From JADKHC01 sp047600805 (GTDB taxonomy: Bacteria; Verrucomicrobiota; Verrucomicrobiia; Opitutales; Opitutaceae): a stretch of 64,000 bases of DNA. Position 1 is the stretch's first letter. The number at the start of each line of letters is the position of its first letter. The position numbers and the translations under genes were made by a program. The stretch spans positions 2,046,001-2,110,000 of the forward strand of contig JASGKG010000001.1 of assembly GCA_047600805.1 (NCBI GenBank), written 5' to 3'. A model generated the notes under the pieces. It made no database searches. It had not been told where the DNA came from and was given only the letters and a program-made list of their open reading frames with translations. Positions 43,471 to 50,905 of this stretch are shown piece after piece.

Positions 43471-43893
43471 ATGACTTCTCCCGACGCCAGTCGCCCTCTC
43501 ATCCTCGTCGACGATGAACCGCTTATTTTGGAGTCTTTCGGCCAGCTCCTCAGGTGCCACCTCACCTGCCCGGTGCACACCTTCAGCTCTCCTCAGGAAG
43601 CTTTGCAGCATGTGGTAGCGCTCAATCCAGGCATGATCATCAGCGACTACCTAATGCCCGGCATGAACGGTCTAAAATTTTTAGCGCAAGCGCAGCGTTT
43701 TGTCCCTGACACGCATTTCGTCATCATCACGGGCGGAGCGATCGATTTCGATTCCGAAGAACTCCAGCTCCTCCCTGCGCTGAAGGGCATCTTGCGGAAG
43801 CCGCTTCACTGGAAAAAACTTGCCGAGTTCGTGATCGAAAACTGGCCCGACGAATCACGTCCGATCCTTCACGAACCAGCCCTCGCGAGCTAA
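43471..43893 (+). CDS. Single-domain response regulator (receiver only)
   Basis: The 140-aa protein is a CheY-like receiver: acidic pair DDEP near residue 14, phospho-acceptor Asp59 in MIISDYLMPGMNG, the switch Thr in IITGG and Lys in LRKPLHWKK. No output domain follows. The kinase is not adjacent; the hybrid kinase at 17483-21592 is far away. It converges on thrH with 13 bp between the stops. Confidence 0.93.
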   Translation: MTSPDASRPLILVDDEPLILESFGQLLRCHLTCPVHTFSSPQEALQHVVALNPGMIISDYLMPGMNGLKFLAQAQRFVPDTHFVIITGGAIDFDSEELQLLPALKGILRKPLHWKKLAEFVIENWPDESRPILHEPALAS

Positions 43894-43906
43894 ATAGGAG
43901 GCGTGC

Positions 43907-44512
43907 TCAGCCAAGCGCGCCTTTGATCGCGTCCATCAGATCGGGATAAGTATCCAGCGCACGGAAACGAGGAAACTGCTGGCGAATGTTCAACGGAGCG
44001 TGAAATAAAAATCCCACGTCGGCCTCGCCCAGCATCGCGGTGTCGTTGAACGAGTCCCCCGCTGCGATCACGCGGTAATTCATCAATTTGAAAGCCGCGA
44101 CGGCTTTCTGTTTTTGATCAGCGATGCGGATCTTGTAGCCGGTGATTCGATCGTTTTCCACGATCAGCCTATGACAGAGCAGCGTCGGCATGCCGAGCTG
44201 ACGCAGCAAGGGTTGCGCAAATTGTTCGAAGGTGTCTGAAAGAATGACGACCTGCGTGAGCGAGCGGAGTTCATCGAGAAAATCCTTCGCGCCATCTAAC
44301 AAGGGCAAAGAGCTAATCACGTTTTGGATGTCGGAAAGTTTCAGCCCGTGCCTGTCGAGCAACACCAGACGACCGCGCATCAGCTTATCGTAATCCGGCT
44401 CGTCACGCGTCGTGCGCCGAAGCTCGGGGATGCCGGTTTTTTCAGCGACGGCAATCCAGATTTCCGGCGTCAGCACGCCTTCCATGTCGAGGGTAACGAT
44501 AGTCTGTTTCAC
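43907..44512 (-). CDS. thrH: ThrH-like phosphoserine phosphatase/homoserine phosphotransferase
   Basis: The 201-aa HAD protein has nucleophile region TLDMEGVLTPEIWIAVAEKTG with the DxE pattern of ThrH, then VVILSDTFEQFAQPLLRQLG, LLCHRL and RVIAAGDSFNDTAMLGEA. These match Pseudomonas ThrH closely in order and wording. ThrH dephosphorylates phosphoserine and can move the phosphate to homoserine, linking serine and threonine synthesis. It lies on the same strand as smpB and rpoZ, with a 102-bp gap to smpB. Confidence 0.88.
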   Translation of the reverse strand: MKQTIVTLDMEGVLTPEIWIAVAEKTGIPELRRTTRDEPDYDKLMRGRLVLLDRHGLKLSDIQNVISSLPLLDGAKDFLDELRSLTQVVILSDTFEQFAQPLLRQLGMPTLLCHRLIVENDRITGYKIRIADQKQKAVAAFKLMNYRVIAAGDSFNDTAMLGEADVGFLFHAPLNIRQQFPRFRALDTYPDLMDAIKGALG

Positions 44513-44614
44513 GCGGCGTGAGTGTTGAAACTTTTCCTCGCGTGTCGAGCGAATGGCGCATCGTCGTGCATTTCAAACCCGGCAACTGCACGTAAGGGAC
44601 AATCCCCCACGACA

Positions 44615-45091
44615 CTACTTGCGACGATATTTCATCGCCTTGTCGATCTCGCGGTCGATGACCTTCTTTTTCAGGTCGTCGCGTTTGTCGAAAAGTTTCT
44701 TACCGCTGCAAAGCGCCACTTCGACTTTCACGAGCGCGTCTTTAAAATACATCCGGAGCGGCACCAACGCGCGCCCGCCGACCTGCAAAGCTTGGGCGAT
44801 TTTCCGAATTTGATGCTTGTGCAGTAGTAGTTTTCGGGTGCGGCGTGAGTCGTGGTTATAGATGTTGCCGAACGCGTATTCCTCGATGTGCGCGTTCAGG
44901 AGCCAGAGTTCGCCTTTGTCGAAACGTCCGAAAGCGTCGTTGATCTGCGCCCTGCCGCCGCGAATCGATTTTACCTCGGTGCCTTTCAAGGCAATGCCCG
45001 CCTCAAACTTCTCTTCCACGAAGTAATCGCGCAGCGCTTTGCTGTTGCGAATCTCCGTGTAGCGGGCCGGGTCTTTCTTTTGTGCGGACAT
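44615..45091 (-). CDS. smpB: SsrA-binding protein SmpB
   Basis: The 158-aa protein has the SmpB core: ALRDYFVEEKFEAGIALKGT, EVKSIRGGRAQINDAF, HIEEYAFGNIYNHDSRRTRK and a basic C-terminal tail ending KAMKYRRK. It carries tmRNA into stalled ribosomes for trans-translation and feeds tagged proteins to ClpXP. No tmRNA gene was found in this window. It lies just after the rpoZ gene. Confidence 0.96.
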   Translation of the reverse strand: MSAQKKDPARYTEIRNSKALRDYFVEEKFEAGIALKGTEVKSIRGGRAQINDAFGRFDKGELWLLNAHIEEYAFGNIYNHDSRRTRKLLLHKHQIRKIAQALQVGGRALVPLRMYFKDALVKVEVALCSGKKLFDKRDDLKKKVIDREIDKAMKYRRK

Positions 45092-45165
45092 GATGGTGTG
45101 TCAGGCGGTTCACCGCCGTCAGCGCGAAGCCGAATTATTTACGAGACACCGACCGCCAACCGGCG

Positions 45166-45369
45166 TCAGTTGTTCTCGGTCATATCAAAGCTGATCTTGC
45201 CCTCGATGATTTCGCGAAGGGCAATGTCTTCGGGAGAAAGTTTTTCGAGCGACTCGACCAGCGCGCGGCTGCCGCGGCGCAGCTGTTTTACACGGCGGGA
45301 GACCACGTTGATCAGGAGATTCGAGTCCGGGATCACTTTCTGTGCTTCTTTAATATAGTCGTCGCGCAT
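45166..45369 (-). CDS. rpoZ: DNA-directed RNA polymerase omega subunit
   Basis: The ATG at 45369 (MRDDYIKEAQKVIPDSN) gives 67 aa; a longer frame to 45429 is unlikely. LINVVSRRVKQLRRGSR and ALREIIEGKISF match the omega fold, which clamps the beta-prime subunit and assists polymerase assembly. It is short but complete. It is divergent from cutA, with a palindrome between them (45447-45458). Confidence 0.85.
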   Translation of the reverse strand: MRDDYIKEAQKVIPDSNLLINVVSRRVKQLRRGSRALVESLEKLSPEDIALREIIEGKISFDMTENN

Positions 45370-45446
45370 GGCTGGGCGTTTGGCTTTTGTGAAACTGTGA
45401 AGGGCAAAGCCTAACGCCTGCCCCGTCAAGGGGAATATTTTGCAAA

Positions 45447-45458
45447 CCGGTGCACCGG
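45447..45458. promoter_or_regulatory. Perfect palindrome between rpoZ and cutA
   Basis: CCGGTGCACCGG is a perfect 12-bp palindrome in the divergent gap; a related ACCGGT lies at 45466-45471. It is placed to act as an operator for one or both genes. Confidence 0.35.
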
Positions 45459-45527
45459 CCCAAAGACCGGTAAACTCCCGGGCTCCAGGCTTGCGATTCG
45501 GGCGTGTTCCTTCGACCCTTCACGCCC

Positions 45528-45851
45528 ATGCTACTCGTTGGTTGGACAACCGTTGGGAATCGTGAGGACGCGAACCGCCTTGCGCGGGACCTCGTTGAAA
45601 AAGGTTTGGCCGCCTGTGTGCAAATCGAGGGGCCGATCACCTCGCATTACGTTTGGCAGGGTAAAGTTGAAGCGGCAGAGGAATTTAGGCTGATGGTGAA
45701 GCTTATTCCTGCCCGCGCCCATGCCGTGAAAAGCTGGATCGAACAGCACCATCCTTATGAAACGCCTGAATGGATCGTGGTGCGCGCTGAAGAAGTTGCA
45801 GAAAAATACTTGTCATGGGCGCGCTCGAACTGTACGTCTGCGCCTCTTTAA
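45528..45851 (+). CDS. cutA: Divalent-cation tolerance protein CutA1
   Basis: The ATG at 45528 gives 107 aa; a GTG at 45504 would add 8 residues. LARDLVEKGLAACVQIEGPITSHYVWQGKVE and the C-terminal HHPYETPEWIVV are diagnostic of CutA1. It is a trimeric signal-protein-like fold linked to copper tolerance in E. coli, with uncertain function elsewhere. The small basic protein gene follows 27 bp later. Confidence 0.94.
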   Translation: MLLVGWTTVGNREDANRLARDLVEKGLAACVQIEGPITSHYVWQGKVEAAEEFRLMVKLIPARAHAVKSWIEQHHPYETPEWIVVRAEEVAEKYLSWARSNCTSAPL

Positions 45852-45878
45852 CACGTCACTATCATTTTCTAAAACGCC

Positions 45879-46034
45879 ATGTCCCAACACAAAAGTCTCC
45901 AAGGTTCTAGCGGTATCGTTCTTAAGCGCAACGTCTTGAAGCGCTTTGAGCGCATCGATTTGCTCAAAAAACGCGGCCAGTGGAAAGCTGGCGATCGCGT
46001 GCAGGGTCTGCGCAAGACCAAGCCGGACGTCTAA
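45879..46034 (+). CDS. Small basic protein of the PVC group
   Basis: A 51-codon frame encodes MSQHKSLQGSSGIVLKRNVL and continues KRFERIDLLKKRGQWKAGDR to a basic end. It is rich in Lys and Arg. I recall a family of about 50-residue basic proteins restricted to Chlamydiae, Verrucomicrobia and relatives (TIGR04137), whose members share the SLxG...VLKRNVLKRxERI...GRW layout; its role is unknown, with a ribosomal association suspected. A strong terminator follows, which supports a real, well-expressed gene. Confidence 0.82.
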   Translation: MSQHKSLQGSSGIVLKRNVLKRFERIDLLKKRGQWKAGDRVQGLRKTKPDV

Positions 46035-46054
46035 GAATTTCGCTTCAAAAGCAC

Positions 46055-46091
46055 AGGCAGGCAGATTTTCTCTGCCTGCCTTTTTGTTTTT
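46055..46091 (+). terminator. Intrinsic terminator after the small basic protein gene
   Basis: AGGCAGGCAGA (46055-46065) pairs perfectly with TCTGCCTGCCT (46071-46081) over a 5-nt loop, followed by TTTTGTTTTT. This is the strongest rightward terminator in the window. Confidence 0.95.
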
Positions 46092-46113
46092 AACCCTTCG
46101 TTCCCTGCCCGCA

Positions 46114-46743
46114 ATGAAAGCTTACCTCGCCCAGCTTCTTCAATGGTACGCCGACAAACTCGAACAAGGCGGCTACTGGCTCGTCGGCCTGCTCATGGCC
46201 ATGGAAAGCACGTTCATTCCGCTTCCGAGCGAAGTGATCATCCCACCCGCGGCGCATCTCGCCTACACAAAAGGCACGATGTCCGTCTGGGGCGTGGTTG
46301 TTGCCGGCACGATCGGCTCGTGGATCGGAGCAACCATCATGTATTGGGCCTCGCGGTCGGCCGGAAGACCTCTGGCGATGCGGTACGGAAAATACCTGTT
46401 TATCTCGGCGGAAAAAATAGAAAAAGCTGAGCGTTGGGCGGCGAAGTTTGGCGCTTTTGGTGTGTTTTTCTCCCGGCTCCTCCCAGTGGTTCGGCACTTG
46501 ATCGGCATACCCGCGGGCATCGTCCGCCTGCCGTTTGCGCTCTACTCGATTTACACCCTTCTTGGCTCTGGCTTATGGTGCGGTGTTCTGGCGTGGTTGG
46601 GAATCAAGGCCGGCCAGGACGAGGCGCTCATGCGCGGAGAACTCCATCGCATTACCCTGTGGGCGATCGCCGCATTTGTCGCACTGGGTGTGGTTTACTA
46701 TTTTTTCGTGCACCGGCACATGAAGTCCGAGGCCGCGAAATAG
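46114..46743 (+). CDS. DedA family membrane protein
   Basis: The frame runs from 45946 through the small-protein gene in another frame, but the ATG at 46114 (MKAYLAQLLQWYADKLEQGG) starts the conserved 209-aa protein. DedA features are MAMESTFIPLPSEVIIPPAA, GSWIGATIMYWASRSAGR, the arginine-rich FFSRLLPVVRHLIGIPAGI, and several membrane helices. DedA proteins are inner-membrane transporters; some members recycle undecaprenyl phosphate or flip phospholipids. Confidence 0.92.
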   Translation: MKAYLAQLLQWYADKLEQGGYWLVGLLMAMESTFIPLPSEVIIPPAAHLAYTKGTMSVWGVVVAGTIGSWIGATIMYWASRSAGRPLAMRYGKYLFISAEKIEKAERWAAKFGAFGVFFSRLLPVVRHLIGIPAGIVRLPFALYSIYTLLGSGLWCGVLAWLGIKAGQDEALMRGELHRITLWAIAAFVALGVVYYFFVHRHMKSEAAK

Positions 46744-46839
46744 CCCGTTGCAGAAAAAACGCGGAAATCGGACGGTTTAACTAAATTCTTTGCTTGCGCC
46801 GGGTCGCACCGGCGTGTGTTTTCTGCACTCCCACAGATT

Positions 46840-46924
46840 GCCCAGGTGGTGGAATTGGTAGACACGCAGGTCTCAGAAGCCTGTGCCTAACCGCATGGGG
46901 GTTCGAGTCCCCCCTTGGGCACCA
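46840..46924 (+). tRNA. tRNA-Leu (anticodon CAG)
   Basis: An 85-nt tRNA with encoded CCA. The acceptor stem pairs GCCCAGG (46840-46846) with CTTGGGC (46914-46920), followed by discriminator A and CCA. The D-loop has the TGGTAGACAC pattern of leucine tRNAs. The anticodon loop reads CTCAGAA, so the anticodon CAG decodes CUG. It has a long variable arm as a class II tRNA, and the T-loop GTTCGAGTC. No other tRNA is nearby. Confidence 0.97.
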
Positions 46925-47027
46925 TTTTAATGTTTAGGACGGGCCTCAGGGATTCCCTGATTGAGGATACGGTTCCCATATTTGGCTTGTTGCGCCCTCC
47001 GGGAGACTTTTTCCTCGGTCCTTTACT

Positions 47028-47897
47028 ATGATCTATCTACTCGGTGGTTCCGGATATGTCGGTCAGGCATATCAAGCGTTGCTCAAGAAAAAAGGCATTC
47101 CGTATCGCAATCTGCGCCGCAGCGAAGTCGATTACAGCAACAGCGCAGTACTCGCCGCCGAACTCAAGCGCGACAAGCCCGAGTTTCTGATCAACTCGGC
47201 CGGCTATACGGGCAAGCCCAACGTCGACGCCTGCGAGTTGCACAAACACGAAACACTTTTTGGTAACGCCGTTTTGCCCGGAATCGTCGCCGAAGCCTGC
47301 GCCCAAGCCGAAGTGCCTTGGGGCCACGTTTCTTCGGGTTGCATTTACACCGGCGCTCGCCCCGACGGCAGCGGTTTCACCGAAGAGGATGCGCCGAACT
47401 TCACTTTCCGCCAAAACAATTGCTCGTTCTACAGCGGCACCAAGGCTCTCGGCGAAGAAGTGCTCGCTGGCACGCAAAACTGCTACGTCTGGCGTCTGCG
47501 GATTCCTTTCGATAACATCGATAATCCGCGCAACTACCTAACCAAGCTGATGCGCTACGCCAAGCTGCTCGAGGCGGCCAATTCCATCTCCCAACTTCAC
47601 GAATTCGTCGCCGCGACTTTTGCCTGCTGGGAAAAACGCATCCCGTTCGGCACCTACAACGTCACCAACCCCGGCCACGTCACCACGCGCGAGGTTGTTT
47701 CCATGATCGAGAAGAGCGGCGTTTGCCCGAAAAAGTTCGAGTTCTTCGCCAGCGAGGACGAATTCATGAAGCTTGCCGCAAAAACGCCGCGATCCAATTG
47801 TGTAATGTCCTCGGCAAAGCTCGCCAAAGCGGGTATCCAAATGACCGAAGTCCACGCTTCGGTCGAACAGGCGCTCAAAAATTGGGTCAAAGCCTAA
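47028..47897 (+). CDS. NRS/ER-like nucleotide-rhamnose epimerase/reductase (RmlD superfamily)
   Basis: The 289-aa SDR has the nucleotide motif LLGGSGYVGQ and the catalytic pair Tyr135/Lys139 (SFYSGTK). NSAGYTGKPNVDACELHKHE, GCIYTG, GSGFTEEDAPNF, DNPRNYLTKL and YNVTNPGHVTTREV follow the plant UER1/NRS-ER enzymes much more closely than bacterial RmlD. Those enzymes perform both 3,5-epimerisation and 4-reduction of 4-keto-6-deoxyglucose nucleotides. It leads an operon with rmlB (19 bp later) and rmlA. No rmlC is present, which fits a bifunctional enzyme. Confidence 0.85.
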   Translation: MIYLLGGSGYVGQAYQALLKKKGIPYRNLRRSEVDYSNSAVLAAELKRDKPEFLINSAGYTGKPNVDACELHKHETLFGNAVLPGIVAEACAQAEVPWGHVSSGCIYTGARPDGSGFTEEDAPNFTFRQNNCSFYSGTKALGEEVLAGTQNCYVWRLRIPFDNIDNPRNYLTKLMRYAKLLEAANSISQLHEFVAATFACWEKRIPFGTYNVTNPGHVTTREVVSMIEKSGVCPKKFEFFASEDEFMKLAAKTPRSNCVMSSAKLAKAGIQMTEVHASVEQALKNWVKA

Positions 47898-47916
47898 CAA
47901 CACTCCAGCTCCAACA

Positions 47917-48984
47917 ATGAACATCCTCGTCACCGGTGGTTGTGGTTTTATCGGCTCCAACTTCGTTCGTCAGCGCCTCACCGAACCAGATTCACCACTC
48001 AAGAAGCTGGTTAATCTCGACGTCCTGACTTACGCCGGGAATCCCGCCAACCTCGCCGATCTAGCGAAAGACCCGCGTTACGCTTTTGCGCACGGTGACA
48101 TCGGTGACAGCGTGCTTGTTGCGCGCTTGCTCGAGGAAAATCAGATCGACGCCATCGTGAACTTCGCCGCGGAGTCGCACGTCGATCGCTCGATCGACTC
48201 GCCGGAGCCGTTCGTTCAAACCAACGTCGTCGGGACGCTGCGTCTCCTCAACGCGGCTCGCCTTTACTGGACCAAATTGCCAGAGACAAAGAAGGCCGCT
48301 TTCCGCTTCCTGCACGTCTCCACCGACGAAGTTTATGGCACGCTCTCGCCGACGGATCCGGCTTTCACTGAAGAAACACCGTTCGCGCCCAACAGCCCCT
48401 ACGCTGCGTCGAAAGCCGCCAGCGATCATCTCGTACGCGCCTATCAGCACACCTATAAGTTCCCAACGCTGACCACGAACTGCTCGAACAATTACGGGCC
48501 CTTCCATTTCCCGGAGAAGTTGATTCCGTTGATGATCCTCAACGCCCTTGAGGGGAAAAGCCTTCCCGTTTACGGTGATGGCATGCAGATCCGTGACTGG
48601 CTTTACGTCGAGGATCATGCCGCTGCGATCTGGTTAGTGCTCAACAAGGGCCGCATCGGCGAGACCTACAACATTGGCGGAATTAACGAGAAACCGAACA
48701 TCGAGATCGTGAAAACGATCTGCGCGCTTCTCGACAAAAAGTCGCCCCGCTCCGACGGTCAGTCGTACGAAAAGCAGATCACCTACGTCGCCGACCGCCC
48801 GGGCCACGATCGACGTTACGCGATCAATTGCGACAAACTCCAGCGTGAACTCGGCTGGAAGCCACGCGAGAGCTTTACGACCGGCATCGAAAAGACGGTC
48901 GATTGGTATTTGAAGAATCGCTCGTGGGCCGCCGACATCACGTCGAAAAAGTATGCACGCGAACGCCTGGGCACGAAAGCCTAA
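47917..48984 (+). CDS. rmlB: dTDP-glucose 4,6-dehydratase
   Basis: The 355-aa protein has MNILVTGGCGFIGSNFVR, VNFAAESHVDRSIDSPEPF, HVSTDEVYGTL, YAASKAASDHLVRAYQHTY and YGPFHFPEKLIPLMI, all diagnostic of RmlB. It converts dTDP-glucose to dTDP-4-keto-6-deoxyglucose using bound NAD. It lies between the epimerase/reductase and rmlA with gaps of 19 and 9 bp, so these form one operon for dTDP-L-rhamnose. Confidence 0.97.
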   Translation: MNILVTGGCGFIGSNFVRQRLTEPDSPLKKLVNLDVLTYAGNPANLADLAKDPRYAFAHGDIGDSVLVARLLEENQIDAIVNFAAESHVDRSIDSPEPFVQTNVVGTLRLLNAARLYWTKLPETKKAAFRFLHVSTDEVYGTLSPTDPAFTEETPFAPNSPYAASKAASDHLVRAYQHTYKFPTLTTNCSNNYGPFHFPEKLIPLMILNALEGKSLPVYGDGMQIRDWLYVEDHAAAIWLVLNKGRIGETYNIGGINEKPNIEIVKTICALLDKKSPRSDGQSYEKQITYVADRPGHDRRYAINCDKLQRELGWKPRESFTTGIEKTVDWYLKNRSWAADITSKKYARERLGTKA

Positions 48985-48993
48985 CCAATCACT

Positions 48994-49869
48994 ATGAACC
49001 GCAAAGGTATCGTCCTCGCCGGCGGGTCTGGCACCCGTCTCTACCCTCTCACGATCGCCGTCTCGAAGCAGATCATGCCGGTTTACGACAAGCCGATGAT
49101 CTATTATCCGCTGTCGGTGCTGATGCTCTCGGGCATCCGCGAGATCCTGATCATCTCGACGCCGGTGGACCTGCCTTTGTTTAAGCGCCTCCTTGGCGAT
49201 GGCTCGCAGTTCGGCCTGCAGCTCACTTTCGCCGAGCAACCGCGCCCGGAAGGGCTCGCACAAGCGTTTCATATCTCTGGCGACGTGGGCTTCCTCACCG
49301 GAAACGAGCCGTCGGCGCTCGTTCTCGGTGACAATCTTTTCTACGGCCACGATTTCGCAAGCTCTCTCGAGAACGCTAGTGCCCGTACCGATGGCGCCAC
49401 GATTTTCGGTTATCACGTTGCTGATCCAAAAGCTTACGGCGTGGTCGAATTCGCGAATGATGGGCGCGTCATTTCGCTTGAGGAAAAACCCGCAAATCCG
49501 CGTTCCAATTACGCCGTTCCAGGACTCTATTTCTACGACGAAGAAGTTGTCGCGGTCGCTCGTGCCCTTAAACCGTCGAAACGCGGTGAGCTAGAGATCA
49601 CCGACCTAAATCGTCTCTATCTGGAATCCGGCAAACTTCACGTGGAAATTCTCGGACGTGGCACAGCCTGGCTCGACACCGGAACGCATGATTCGCTGCT
49701 CGATGCTGCGCAGTTCGTCGAAGTCATTCAGAATCGCCAAGGGCTCAAGATCGCCTGCCTGGAGGAAATCGCATTCCGCCAAGGCTGGATCGACCGGGCC
49801 AAACTCGACGCTCAGATCAAGTTCCTCGGCAAATCCACGTATGGCGAGTATCTGAAGAAGCTGGTTTGA
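48994..49869 (+). CDS. rmlA: Glucose-1-phosphate thymidylyltransferase
   Basis: The 291-aa protein begins MNRKGIVLAGGSGTRLYPLT and has KQIMPVYDKPMIYYPLS, LGDNLFYGHD, VVEFANDGRVISLEEKP and GRGTAWLDTGTHDSLLDA. It forms dTDP-glucose from dTTP and glucose-1-phosphate, the first step of the rhamnose pathway. It is the last gene of the rml operon. A glycosyltransferase gene follows after 91 bp. Confidence 0.97.
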   Translation: MNRKGIVLAGGSGTRLYPLTIAVSKQIMPVYDKPMIYYPLSVLMLSGIREILIISTPVDLPLFKRLLGDGSQFGLQLTFAEQPRPEGLAQAFHISGDVGFLTGNEPSALVLGDNLFYGHDFASSLENASARTDGATIFGYHVADPKAYGVVEFANDGRVISLEEKPANPRSNYAVPGLYFYDEEVVAVARALKPSKRGELEITDLNRLYLESGKLHVEILGRGTAWLDTGTHDSLLDAAQFVEVIQNRQGLKIACLEEIAFRQGWIDRAKLDAQIKFLGKSTYGEYLKKLV

Positions 49870-49960
49870 GTAGGGGCGTTCTCCGAGACGTCCGCTTCTT
49901 CCACCTTCGGCCTCAAAACTTCTGGCTTCCGACCTAGCCTGCGGCCTCTAGGTTCATTGC

Positions 49961-50905
49961 GTGCGCGTTTCGTTTATCATTCCGCTCTTCAACTGCCTGG
50001 AACTCACCCGGTCGATGTTCGAGAGCTTGCAGGCAACGGTTCCGCGTGATCTCGAACACGAAATCATCTTCGTCGATGACGGAAGCACCGACGGCACCCG
50101 CGAGTGGCTGGCGCAAATCCAAACGCCAAACGTGCGCACGCTGCTCAACGAGCAGAACCTCGGCTACGCTGCGACCAACAACCGCGCCGCTGCGGCCGCC
50201 GAAGGAGACTTTCTCGTCCTGCTCAACAATGACGTCGTTCTCTCCACTGGATGGTTAGAAGCCATGCTCGCGGTACATGCGTCGATCCCGAAACCTGGAG
50301 CTATCGGTAATATTCAGCTTAACGCCAAAACGGGTGCGCTCGACCACGCAGGGATCTACGTCACGGCCAAGGGCAAACCGGAGCACGACGTGACACCCTC
50401 ACCCTGCTCCCGGTGTGCAGGCGCCTGCGGCTGCTATCGCTTTTCCCCTGCTGTGACCGCGGCTTGCCTTCTCATTTCTCGCGATCTTTGGAACCAACTC
50501 GGCGGTTTCGACGAACGGTTCAAGAACGGCGGAGAGGACGTCGACCTTTGTTTTCGAGCACGAGCAAAGGGCTTCAGCAACGCGGTCGCCCTCTCCAGCG
50601 TGATCCGCCACCACATCAGCTCATCCCCAGGGCGCAAAGAAAACGACGAGCGCAACAGCTATCTTCTGACACTGCGTTGGGAGAAAGAACTCATCGAGCT
50701 GGGCGCACGCGCTTGGTGCAAACACCACGTTCGGCACACGCTTTACCAGAGCGCGCTGTCACTTCCCGAAATATTGGCCTACCTCTGGAACCTGCGTCGC
50801 GAACCGCCGAAAACCGCCCTTCGAGGCGTCAAACGCAATATCGATCACAGTCTCGGAATTTGGACCAAAGCGTTTGGCCAGCTCCAAATGCCTAAGAACT
50901 CTTGA
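49961..50905 (+). CDS. Glycosyltransferase family 2 (rhamnosyltransferase-like)
   Basis: A GTG start gives 314 aa. The GT-A fold shows VSFIIPLFNCLELTRSM, IIFVDDGSTDGTREWL, LNEQNLGYAATNNRAAA, LLNNDVVLSTGWLEAML and FDERFKNGGEDVDLCFRARA. This is the GT2 subgroup that includes rhamnosyltransferases. An unusual cysteine group, Cys149, 152, 156 and 158 (PCSRCAGACGCYRF), sits in the middle. It follows the rml operon and could use dTDP-rhamnose. Its 3' end overlaps that of the convergent GT2 gene by 14 bp. Confidence 0.9.
   Translation: MRVSFIIPLFNCLELTRSMFESLQATVPRDLEHEIIFVDDGSTDGTREWLAQIQTPNVRTLLNEQNLGYAATNNRAAAAAEGDFLVLLNNDVVLSTGWLEAMLAVHASIPKPGAIGNIQLNAKTGALDHAGIYVTAKGKPEHDVTPSPCSRCAGACGCYRFSPAVTAACLLISRDLWNQLGGFDERFKNGGEDVDLCFRARAKGFSNAVALSSVIRHHISSSPGRKENDERNSYLLTLRWEKELIELGARAWCKHHVRHTLYQSALSLPEILAYLWNLRREPPKTALRGVKRNIDHSLGIWTKAFGQLQMPKNS

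Noticed and set aside
46797..46814. CGCCGG/CCGGCG dyad upstream of tRNA-Leu
   Set aside because: A 6-bp stem in GC-rich sequence is expected by chance and no promoter could be set around it.
46947..46959. CAGGG/CCCTG hairpin after tRNA-Leu as a terminator
   Set aside because: The stem is 5 bp with no T-run, so termination cannot be supported.
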